NCBI RefSeq assembly: GCF_035222275.1
Contig: NW_026946358.1
Location: forward strand, 1-64,000
Length of the DNA: 64,000 bases
Direction: 5' to 3'
Source of the DNA: Podospora bellae-mahoneyi
Taxonomy: Eukaryota; Ascomycota; Sordariomycetes; Sordariales; Podosporaceae
The notes below the pieces were generated by a model that saw only the letters and a list, made by a program, of their open reading frames with translations, was not told the DNA's origin and searched no databases. Numbering within the stretch: the stretch's first letter is position 1; every line of letters starts with the position of its first letter. Positions 1 to 33,100 of this stretch are shown piece by piece. A program made the translations under genes and the position numbers.

Positions 1-265
1 CAAAGAGGCGCAAGGTCATGCGGCTTATCTACGCTAAGTTTAACCAACCCTTTTAAAATTTGTTGGAAGTAAACTAGTCATGTATGCCGAAGATAGAATA
101 TGTTTTCTAGAAAAGGAAAGCCACATAGAAAATTATCAAATAAATCTCGGGGAGTAAAAGTAATTGATGATAAAAGAGGGTGATCCGGTAAAAAACGGTA
201 AACAACTAAAAAGCATTATAAAATTTTTAGGTCTAGAGCTAGAAATAATAAAAACCTAAGTTGAA

Positions 266-832
266 TGAAAACTAAGATAGAGAACCCGTAAGGGAGCCTC
301 ATTAGAATACGGCGATCCTCATTCACTGCTAGTATTTCTACAAATAGAGTGGGATAAAATAAGACGAAAAGCAGGTATACTAACACTATATGATGAACTA
401 AAGAAAAATTATAAATATGATGTTAAAACAGAAGTAAGTCTTGTTTTGGTGGTAATAAACAAGCCCAATATATAAAATATATAAAAAGAGTTTGTAAGCA
501 TTACGATCAAAGAGTGACTTTATGCAAAAATAAGTTTACAATCGCAATATTTTGTTAACCCTAGTATAGCAAAAGCTATTAATTTTTTAAAAAGTCCCAC
601 ACATGATGTAAATGTGTCATATGTTAATGCATGGGGTTTTAATTATTACTTATTACAAGAAAGTAAGATAAGAACTCCAGAAATATTAAGCGAATTTTCT
701 AGTGCGGAAGTCGAGGTAAAATATAGGCTATATAAGGCTAGTGATGCACAGGAAGTAAAGATGAAAATACTTAAGAATGAAATGACTACACAGGAAGCCC
801 GTGCAAGACTTAGGACTATTTTTGGACCATGA
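266..832 (+). pseudogene. Broken ORF of unknown function
   Basis: Two open stretches lie in the same frame (about 266-475 and 485-832), separated by two close stops. A third open stretch in another frame overlaps the gap, so this looks like one gene broken by small indels. The 3' part reads as a charged, helix-prone protein ending near MTTQEARARLRTIFGP. I see no LAGLIDADG, GIY-YIG or reverse-transcriptase motif and do not recognise the family. It could be the tail of a gene starting before the window, or a captured plasmid or intron fragment. Confidence 0.35.
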
Positions 833-1807
833 ACATAAAATTTATTTTTGTAAATAAGTAATAATTATTTATTTTTGTATAAGTTATATTATAACTAGTT
901 TTTAGTCAAAATAGGTGCAAGCTCGCTAATTTATTTTATATCGATAAATTAAAGGTTTTGTCATGTACTCTAATTTCTATAAAAATAAAACTAAATAAGT
1001 AATGGTAATATATATATAAAATTCATTATTTATTTAATCCTTTTAAATAGGTTTAATAGAAAGTGGAGAAATCATTTTTTTTTATACGTTTAAAAGAAAA
1101 GGTAGAAGCCTTAGTTTTGTAGCTAACTAGTTTGATTATTTTATAATAATAAAAGATTTTAAGTTAAAGTCCATCTTATATTTAATTTTTTATATTAATT
1201 ATATAATAAAAACATTTAATAAAATTAATGTTTTATTCTAATTATTAAATTATATAAAATTTAAATTAAAAAAAAAAGACTTAATATTTAAAATTATAAT
1301 CAATAATTATAATTTTAAATAATTAAGTATTGTATGTTTACAAGTCACATAATTAATAGAGTGTATATGGTATATATACTATAAGGGCATAAGAGGACTC
1401 ACAAAATATCAAGGTATTTTTACATATTATTAAATTATTGTGATCTAAAGAACAACAAATGCTAATTAAATATTTAATGAGAAATTAATTTATAATAAAA
1501 ACAATAGATAGAGTAAACTATCTTTAAAAATTCTATTGAATAACTATAGAAAAGTGAGGCAGATTGAGGTGTAGCAGTGTTATGCGTAAATTGAAGAGTA
1601 AAGGATTACCTGTGTCCTTGCAAAATAAATACAGACATCTCCATCAAACAAGTTAACTGTGTGATTAGTAAGTAAACTGGTAGTAGCTAATTGAAATCTA
1701 AAAAAAATAGAAAACCTAAGATAGAAGTGAAGTGTTTACATTATAAAAATACATTAACGCTGATCTGTAGGCTAGAGCGGATCGAAATCGGAGAGCCTAT
1801 CATAAAA
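833..1807. other. AT-rich spacer upstream of trnC
   Basis: No coding frame is convincing here. The stretch is AT-rich with several short AT palindromes around 1190-1330. From about 1545 to 1790 the composition is less skewed and could be a structured RNA or a decayed intron piece, but no conserved core could be assigned. It also contains a diverged repeat (1031-1172) listed separately. Confidence 0.5.
1031..1172 (+). repeat. Diverged repeat, copy A (partner at 43715-43814)
   Basis: This block shares ordered short blocks with the spacer upstream of nad4: a TATTTAATCCTTTTAAA block, an AAGAAAAGG...AGAAGCCTTA block and a final TTAAGTTAAAGTCC-like block. Block order and rough spacing are conserved while the sequence between has diverged, as expected for a structured or regulatory element. 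Confidence 0.4.
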
Positions 1808-1876
1808 GATTATGAAGTAAATGGTTTACACTTTGATTGCAAATCTTAAGTAATAGGTTCGATTCCTACATAATTT
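1808..1876 (+). tRNA. trnC: tRNA-Cys (GCA)
   Basis: The acceptor arms GATTATG and CATAATT pair over seven bases, the D stem is GTAA/TTAC, and the T arm has TAGG-TTCGATT-CCTA. The anticodon loop reads TTGCAAA, giving GCA. The anticodon stem is poor, with two T-T mismatches as drawn, so this is the weakest tRNA call in the window. Confidence 0.65.
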
Positions 1877-2291
1877 TCGTGAAAAATATATTTAATGTCT
1901 TGGCTATTACAGTTTAATAAAATATTAATTGATGTAGGAAAAATATTTTATTAAGGCGCGAGCTCGAAACAATAATTGTTCGTCTGTGTATAGTGGTTAT
2001 ATATATTTATAGTATATTATATTACGACGGCGCAAGCTCGTCGTATTATGGTAGGACGCGTGGCATACGTACGAAGTTATTCGCCATGCTCCTCTTTGTG
2101 TTATATTATAACTATATTAACTATATTACTATAAAAAAAATAGCTTATGCAAGAATAACAAAAAATAAAGTTTGTCTGAAAATGATGTCGATTGTCTTGT
2201 TGTATCTCAACAAAAAAATAAAGTAGCATTATTAGATGAAGCTAACAATTTAAAAAAAGACAAACTAATATCAGGAGGGGTATCATTGTGA
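1877..2291. other. Spacer before cox1 with GC mini-repeats
   Basis: The spacer carries two GC mini-repeats, near 1954 and 2026; the second sits between CGACG and CGTCG arms. The cox1 frame happens to be open upstream from 2169, with no stop for about 45 codons before the start. With only two stop codons in code 4 this can occur by chance. Confidence 0.6.
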
Positions 2292-25143
<22,852 letters not shown>

Positions 25144-25587
25144 GTTTAATAGAGGCTATTAAGGGACCCTTAATGAAATTAACTTTAACTAGTAAACCTA
25201 AAGCTTATAGTTTTGTAAACACTACCTTATAAAGTAGTATTTTACAGTGCTATTATATGCCGTACGACGGCGCAAGCTCGTCGTACTATTTTATTAACAG
25301 AGGTTATATTCTAAGGTTAATGATAATCATAGCTAGCATACTTCATTGTAAAGCACAAGCTCGGTTATTATATTTTAGTGGTCGATGATAACCATAGTTA
25401 TGTGCGAGGTAGGGGCGCATAGCATAGTATGCTATGTATATAGCATTATGTAGTATAAGCTTGGCTTTTATTTATGTCGCATGATGATCATACAGGCATA
25501 CAGACATAATTCGTCAGTACGTCATGCAAACATATGTACTGACGAAGTATGTCGAGGAGGAGGCCCTCCTCCTCCTCTAAATAAAAA
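25144..25587. other. cox1-trnR spacer
   Basis: No gene seen. It holds a GC mini-repeat within a GTACGAC/GTCGTAC hairpin near 25260, several GC clusters with CGAAGTATG-type palindromes (25380-25560), and a CCTCCTCCTCCTC tract before trnR. Confidence 0.6.
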
Positions 25588-25658
25588 GGTGTGTTAGTTT
25601 AATGGCAAAACATGGCGCTACGGACGTTGTTTTATAAGTTCGAGTCTTATACACATCT
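25588..25658 (+). tRNA. trnR: tRNA-Arg (ACG)
   Basis: Acceptor GGTGTGT/ACACATC, D stem GTTT/AAAC, anticodon loop CTACGGA with stem TGGCG/CGTTG, T arm ATAAG-TTCGAGT-CTTAT. The anticodon ACG decodes CGN. Confidence 0.9.
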
Positions 25659-25885
25659 GTAATGTCTTATCCTACCATATAATATTCTGGATTTTTAAGT
25701 TTTAGTTTTAGACGCAGAAATATATTTTAAGGCGCGAGCTCTAAATGTAATAGTAGCCCTCTACTACTTCGAGCTTGCGCGCCCGGCTCAGTAAAAAAAA
25801 TTTTTTATGTGCATAAACATGTATGTGGATAAATAAATTTAAATATGTTGCAGTCTGTGCGCGTAACTTTTTAAGTAATAAATCC

Positions 25886-26245
25886 ATAACCAGGAGATGC
25901 ATCATAATGGTGGGTATCATTTAAGTGAGCGTGGTAGGGGCTTATTTATTATACCGCACGGTATAAGGTTACTTTAAATAATTTACAAACTTTTAATATT
26001 TTCGCTATGAATATTACCTTAATACTTTTTTTAATAGGAATTTTAGGATTCGTATTAAATAGAAAAAATATTATATTAATGCTTATTTCAATTGAAATAA
26101 TGCTATTAGCTATAACATTCCTAATATTGGTAAGTTCACTTAATATGGATGATATAATCGGTCAAACTTATGCTATTTATATAATAGTTGTTGCAGGTGC
26201 AGAATCTGCTATAGGTTTGGGTATTTTAGTTGCTTTCTATAGATT
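25886..26245 (+). repeat. Tandem duplication unit 1 (leader + nad4L exon 1)
   Basis: This 360-nt unit recurs at 27800-28155 with scattered substitutions and small indels. It covers the leader (AACCAGGAGATGCATCATAA) and all of nad4L exon 1. Confidence 0.9.
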
Positions 26246-29200
26246 AATTAACTTTCCTGATAAAAATCCAAGATCAAATTATTCTTATTCACATTTTAAT
26301 TTATTACCTACAATTTCACGGCGAAGTCGTAATTTAATCCAATCAAGGAATTATTCTAGCCTTTCGCCTAGGACTAGCGCTGTATGCAGTGTTAGATCAG
26401 AGGGTGAAAGGAAAATAGTTTTAAATCCTTCATTTATAAGTGGGTTCTCTGATGCTGAAGGTTCTTTTGTTGTAACTATTTTAAATAATCCTAGATATAA
26501 AATAGGATGAAATGTACAAGCTAGATTTAAAATAAAGTTACATGAGAAAGATAGAGCTTTATTATTATTAATTAAAAATTATTTTTATAATGTTGGATAT
26601 ATATCCACCCTAAAGGGTGGATCTACGGTTGAATTTAGAGTTAGTGATATAACTAGTTTAAATAATATAATTATACCTCATTTTGAAAAGTATACATTAA
26701 TAACTAATAAATATAAAGATTTTATAATATTTAAACAAATTGTATCGTTAATGTCAGAAACAAAAACATACTACTTTAGAAGGGTTAAAAGAAATTTTAG
26801 AATATAGAGCATCTCTTAATTGAGGTTTATCTAAAAATTTAAAGGAATCTTTTCCTTCAATAGTACCAGTTAAAAGAGTCGAAATTGAGGATAATATATT
26901 AAGTAATTTACGGCTACGCCCTAACTGAGTAGCTGGTTTCTCAGCAGGAGAATCCAATTTTTTTATAACTATATCTGGTAATAAAGTATGATTACGTTTT
27001 TCTATAGCTCAAGACTCAAGAGATATATTGTTATTAAAAAGTTTAGTTGAATTTTTTAATTGTGGTTATATAGCTCAATATAAAAACCGTAAAGTATGTG
27101 AATTTATAGTTACAAAAATTAATGATATAATTATATATATAATTCCTTTTTTGAAAAATACAAAATTGAAGGTTCTAAATATAAGGATTATGTTAATTTT
27201 AAAGAAGCTGCTATTCTTATTAAGAATAAAGAACATTTAACTGAAAAAGGTTTAAATAAAATAATAGAATTAAAAAATTCTATGAATAAAAATGATTAAT
27301 ATTTTCTTGATTAAAAGGAAGTTTTCATCTTGATCACCAAAGGCGAAGTGAACCTTCGTCTAGTCTTATACAAGGCGAAACTCTCAAATTGCGGGAAATT
27401 CTTAAAAACAAATCTACCAAGTTAATATAGTAATATAATTAATGGAACAAGTAATGATTCGTTGTATGGTAAAAACGATTTGTATATATAGAAGATCTGC
27501 AGCCAAGCACCAAGTATTCTTGCTACGCAGGAATAACGGTGTGCAGTTAATCGGCTAAATGTGAGTTGGTTTTTTATTAATATGGGCTGCACAAACTAAA
27601 GCTCGGATATTAATAATTAGCTTAAGATATAGTCAGTCTCAATATGAGAATATTGAGGTATTAAATTTTTTAGAAAGTATCAAAAAAAAGTACAGCGCAA
27701 GCTCATACTTGGTGGTATGCCTAAAATAAGGGTATATTAATAATGGTAAGGCGCAAGCTCTAATTTTTATTTCATCTTTAGGTGCGAACTCTAATATTTA
27801 TAACCAGGAGGTGCATCATAGCGGTAGGCATCATTTAAGTGAGCGTGGTAGGGGCTTATTATTACGCCGTACGGTGTAAGGTTACTTTAAATAATTTACA
27901 AAATTTTAATATTTTCGCTATGAATATTACCTTAATACTTTTTTAATAGGAATCTTAGGATTCGTATTGAATAAAAAATATTATATTAATGCTTATTTCA
28001 ATCGAAATAATGCTATTAGCTATAACATTCCTAATATTGGTAAGTTCACTTAATATGGATGATATAATCGGTCAAACTTATGCTATTTATATAATAGTTG
28101 TTGCAGGTGCAGAATCTGCCATAGGTTTGGGTATTTTAGTTGCTTTCTATAGATTAGCTTCAAACTATACTTTTAGTTGTAAGAATACAACTAATTCTTC
28201 GTACTGTAAAACTCTTAATAAAGTTTCAGACTTAAAGGCAAAAAATCGCCTTTTAAGCGTAAGACCTAAAACTTTCGTTAGAAACTATTCCCATTTAATC
28301 CAAAAAAAAGGGTTAGTTTACACCCTTGATTTATAACAGGTTTCACAGATGGGGAGGGTTTTTTGAATAGGTGTTAGACGAGACCCTAGAAATAAACTAG
28401 GCTGATGTGTACAAGCTTTTTTTCAAATAGCCCTACATAAAAAAGATGAAGCTCTTTTAAAAGCAATCCAAAAGTACTTAGGAGGTATTGGGGCGGTAAA
28501 AGTTAGAGGTGATAAATGTACTTTCATAGTAAGCTCTTTATCACAGATTACAAAAGTAATTATCCCACACTTCGATTCTTACCCTTTAATTACTAATAAA
28601 TTAGCTGATTATTTTTTATGAAAAGGTATAATTGAAATAATGAAGGCTAAAAAACATTTAACTCTAGAAGGATTAAATGAAATAGTACGAATGAAAGCTC
28701 AATTAAATTTAGGACTTTCTGATGAATTAAAAACCGCTTTTGCAGAAACTTTTTCCACTTCAGCGATAATAAAAAGAATACTAAACAAGGAATCTATACC
28801 TCACGGGATGTGAATGGCAGGGTTTACATCTGGAGAAGGTTCTTTCTTCGTCAATATCTTTAAATCCTCGCATCACAAAGTAGGGTACCAAATAAGATTA
28901 GAATTTGAAATTGCTCAACATATTCGCGATGAACTTTTAATGCTAAGTTTTACTGAATTTTTCGGCTGTGGTATCATTAGCAGATATTCAAGCGATATGG
29001 TAAAGTTTAGATGTACTAAATTTTCAGATATATCTACAAAAATTGTCCCCTTTTTTAAAGAATACTTACCAGAAGGTAACAAAATTAAAGATTTTCAGGA
29101 TTTCTGCAAAGTATGTGAATTAATGGAAAATAATGCTCATTTAACTGAAGAAGGGCTTAATCAAATTCGTGAAATAAAAGCTAGAATGAACAGCTTTCGT

Positions 29201-30121
29201 AAGTAGAAAATTTTTTTTTTTTTTACTTTGTGTGTGCTTGTGATAAATGTCTAAGACATAGTATCGAAACTTAGTGGAGAGATGTATAATATAGGTGACT
29301 GAAGGTTGTATTACAACATATAAAGTGCTCACATTAAAAATCTTGATCTAAAGGGTGAATAAAATTATCCCTAGTCTTTAATAAAGGCGAAACCTTCAAA
29401 TTGCGGGAAGTACCTGATAAAATACTGATTTCGACCAAACCTGCATGGTAACATAGCAGGTGGCACAGGTAATGACTCGTGGTATGGTAAAACCGAAACA
29501 GATAATCAGTTAAGCTATAATAGTTGACTGTGTAGGGTTAATCTGCAGCCAAGCGCCATATATTTATTGTATAAGTAATGGTGGGCAGTTCATCGACTAA
29601 ATGTAGGTTGGTGAAAAATATTATTTTCTCTTCTCATTGTTTTCTTAATATATTATCTTTACACACGATTATTAAAGTCTATCTGTGCGAAGTTCATAAT
29701 AATAAGAAAAAACAGCTACCTTCGCGCTTCGCAGGGTTAGAAGGAGGGTGCGTAGCCCAAAAATTATTTTTTGCTTAAGATATAGTCAAATGTTGCTTAA
29801 TATTCTCTCCCTTTTCCGTACCTTCGCTTCGCCCTAGGTACATGGTTAGGGTTTTTAGTAAAAACTAAAACCGAAAGGTGAAAATATAAAATAGTTTAAT
29901 AATAATATAATAATTTAACCGAAACCTATTATGAAGTGCAGGGCGCAAGCTCCCCTAATAAAATAAGGATTCAAGCTGCTGATATAATAGTAAGGTATAC
30001 ATTGTCAAATTTTGTTATGTAGCAAAATATTGGATAGTTTAAATTATACTAGTTATTAAATCTAATTTATAAGAGAAATAACCAACCTAGAAGAGGAAGT
30101 ATAAGTATAGAGTATAAATAA
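26007..30121 (+). CDS. nad4L: NADH dehydrogenase subunit 4L, split and partly duplicated
   Basis: A small membrane subunit of the complex I proton-pumping arm. Exon 1 (26007-26245) encodes [18 protein letters not shown] through [16 protein letters not shown]. The last exon (30091-30121) encodes RGSISIEYK and a stop that overlaps the nad5 ATG by one base, the normal nad4L-nad5 arrangement. Together they give 89 residues, the usual length. The odd part is that a second, damaged exon 1 (27920-28155) lies between them, so the intact exon must be spliced across it. Both copies end at the same point, each followed by an intron. Confidence 0.85.
26246..27298 (+). pseudogene. LAGLIDADG endonuclease, frameshifted
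   Basis: Fused in frame to nad4L exon 1. Motif 1 is [14 protein letters not shown]. The frame then shifts near 26755, and motif 2 ([14 protein letters not shown]) lies in the new frame; a further change occurs near 27155. Motif 2 has Glu-Ser where Glu-Gly is usual. Confidence 0.82.
26246..27799 (+). mobile_element. nad4L intron A, group I (3' end not fixed)
   Basis: Follows exon 1 after ...TATAGATT. Core blocks are 3' of the ORF: AAATTGCGGGAAAT (27387), TCTGCAGCCAAGCACC (27490) and TTAAGATATAGTCAG (27622). The natural downstream exon is missing here; the duplicated leader comes next. Confidence 0.78.
27800..28155 (+). repeat. Tandem duplication unit 2
   Basis: The second copy of the leader plus nad4L exon 1; partner of 25886-26245. 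Differences include one lost T near 27945 and two lost bases near 27971. Confidence 0.9.
27920..28155 (+). pseudogene. nad4L: Second nad4L exon 1 copy, interrupted
   Basis: It starts ATGAATATTACC like the first copy, but a one-base loss in a T-run brings TAA after eight codons. A two-base loss 25 nt later restores the original frame, and the rest ([16 protein letters not shown] to FYRL) matches the intact copy. As written it cannot be translated from its own ATG. Confidence 0.85.
28156..29206 (+). pseudogene. LAGLIDADG endonuclease, frameshifted
   Basis: Fused to the damaged exon copy. Motif 1 ([10 protein letters not shown]...WIGV) contains indels near 28330-28365. From there it is open to 29206, with motif 2 [15 protein letters not shown] and two HLTxEGL helices. 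It is better preserved in its second half. Confidence 0.82.
28156..30090 (+). mobile_element. nad4L intron B, group I
   Basis: Begins after ...TATAGATT of the second exon copy and ends in G before AAGAGGAAGT. Core blocks AAATTGCGGGAAGT, TCTGCAGCCAAGCGCC and TTAAGATATAGTC match intron A, so the two introns are related. Confidence 0.82.
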
Positions 30122-33100
30122 TGTATTTAAGTATAATAATCTTACCTTTATTAGGATGTATAGTATCTGGCTTTTTAGGTAGAAAAGTTGGGGTTAAAGG
30201 TGCACAACTAATTACATGTTCAAATGTAGTAATTACTACAATATTATCAATATTAGCTTTTATTGAAGTAGGTTTTAATAATATTCCTGTTACTATAAAT
30301 TTATTTAGATGAATAGATAGTGAATGGTTTAATATCATTTGAGGTTTCCAATTTGATAGTTTAACAGTTTATTTTGTGGGTCTGCTGTTTATACAGCAGA
30401 CAGAAGCTGTGTTGGTTTTAATCCAACTGTATAAGAATATATATTTAAAAAATTATTTAATTGTATATTAGTTAGTTTAGCTTTGAAATCGCTTTGTATA
30501 AATGATTTAGAGCTAGCGCCCAATAAAAATCAAAACTTTCATCTTTATTCCTTAACCATTCTCTGGTATTTATTAAAGGGAGAGTATATAGTTTAAGGCG
30601 CAAGCCTCAAATAATGAATTATTTAACCCAGCAAACAGCTAAATTTTCTACCCTGAAAGAAGATGGTCGGGTGCGTAGCCCAAATTTTTAGAATGATTCG
30701 TAGGATTTACCGATGCTGAAGGTAGTTTTAGTATAAACCCTATGCTTACTAAGGATGGATCGACTCTTTCTAAGGTTGGATTCATGTTTAAAATCGCTTT
30801 GCATATAGACGATGAGAAGGTTTTAAGATATATTAGTGCTAAATTAGGTGTTGGAGGGTTCGTCTTTATAAAAATGAATGTATATTTAGTGTTACTGATA
30901 AAAAGGTATACTATTATTAATATCGATATTTGATAAATATAATCTAAATACCTCAAAATACTTAGATTATTTAGATTTTAAACAAGCTTTTTTGGCTACC
31001 ATTTTAATGGTTGAAATAATAATTTAGATAGTGAAACCAGTTTTACTAGTGAGTCAATAAAAAATAAAATTATAGAACTAAAAATAAAATGAATACTAAT
31101 CGTATTAATTTTGATAGACCTGAAAGTTCTAAAATTATAATTACTAAATATTGACTACTAGGGTTTATAGAAGGGGATGGGTCTTTCTTTATAAGAAGAG
31201 ATAATTTAACACCTACTTTTTCTATCGAAAATACTGGGGTACAATTGCCTGTTTTACTTAAGATAAAAGAATTCTTAGAAAATTCTCTTGGTTTTGACAA
31301 ATATTCTTTATATAAAATAAAAAATTCATCTATTATATTACTAACTACAGTAAAAGCTAGATGCGTTAATGGTAAAAGTAGTGTATCTCTTATTATAAAT
31401 AACATAAATGTTCTATATAATTATTTAATACCTTTCTTTTCCGACGCTGAATTTTTAACTAAAAAAGGAAAAGATTTTAACGATTTTAAAATTATCAGTA
31501 AAGCTGTGTATATGGGAGCCCATAGGAAAGAAGAGATAAGATCTTTAATTTTAAAATTATCAAATACTATGAATAATTTTAGATTATCAACCTATAAAGG
31601 AATAATTGAATATTTAAATAAAGAGGAATTAAATATATTAACAACTGTAACATCTACAATTGAATATCTTATAGATGGAAGAGTCAGGGATAATATTACA
31701 AAAAATATTACCTAAACAGGTTAGTTGTATATACGAAATATAAAAAAATTATGGAGAAATTATATTAGCTAATTCTTTAACTGAAGCTGCTTCAATTGTA
31801 GGATTATATCCTGATACTTTAAGTAAATATTTAGATATTGAAATATTAAATCCTAAAGATGCTTTTATTGAAATTAAAAATTTAAAAATTAGAAGAGTAC
31901 GTGTACTCTTTAGGGATACAGAGCTTCCATACTTCGTTAGTAAATAGGGACTCCCCCCCCGTCTTTTAATTACTTTCATTACGGTATATGCCTACGAAGT
32001 CTGGGACTATAATTAAATAAAATCTTTTTATATATATATATATAATAACCCTTACAATAGCCACAATTAGCTAGCTTAACTATTTGAGCTGTGGGTTTTA
32101 CCGAGGTCAACATATCAATGGTATGTATGTGCACAAGCTCTTCTTGATGGTTTTCAGCTATTGTGGCGGCGCAAGCTCGCAAGGGGTATATAATGTTTAT
32201 TAATAAATCACTTTTAATCAAGAATATTATAAATGCGCAAGCTACAAATTAGACGAAGTACTAAAAATTTTTTTTTTCTTCGTGCTTCGCTAGAAAGGAT
32301 CTTAATATACAGAGTATATCATTAATAGGAATTGAGCAAGATTATAATCAAACAATTCTATACTTATACAAAAGTGGTGAAAACGGTTAAGGAGGATATA
32401 CTTTAAGACCGTCGGCAGTTATAAATGTCGCTACAGACTGGTTCACCGGGGTTAGGCTGAAATGTCTGTCCAAATGTACAGTCGGATCCTAGAACGAATG
32501 TGATATCGTAGAGAGTAAATATTTATCGAAAAACACTACACATAGTGGATAGCCTTACCGCAAAGGTAATAAACTCTTAAGTAGGTAAACTACTCTTAAT
32601 GTCTATTGCTCTTATGACAGAGTTGACATCAAGGTCAGGTTAACTAGGATTGTTCAATGTTAATTCCTGTATTGATAATAAGTTCTTTAGTTCACATATA
32701 TTCAATTTCGTACATGAGTAGTGATCCTCGAGGTAGCGTGGAGGAATATACGCTTCTATGGGGGTAAACTGTCAAATTCCGGGGAACTCCTAAAGCTTAA
32801 GGTACCAAGCTGTATTTGAAAAATTATCAGTGGCTGAGGTAATTGCTCAGGTATGGTAACAAGCCTTAAGATATGTGAAAACAAAATGGACAATCGCGGA
32901 TCTAAGTCAACAAAACTAAAAGTTAATGTTGTAAAAGAGCAACGAGTAAACGGCAGTTGATCAGCTAAGTCTAACTTAACTAATTTAAGATGTACTCTAA
33001 CAGGTTTTGAAAAGAATCGTGGTATAAATCACGGCTTCAACCGTCAAATGAGTTGAAGTTCACGTGTTAAAATCCCATCTAAGCAATTCCGTCTCAGCTC

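Noticed and set aside
1545-1790. Possible structured RNA upstream of trnC
   Set aside because: Composition is suggestive, but no known conserved core or consistent helix set could be read by eye.
30121-30312. nad5 truncated at 63 codons
   Set aside because: The stop is UGA, which encodes Trp here; the exon continues to 30368.
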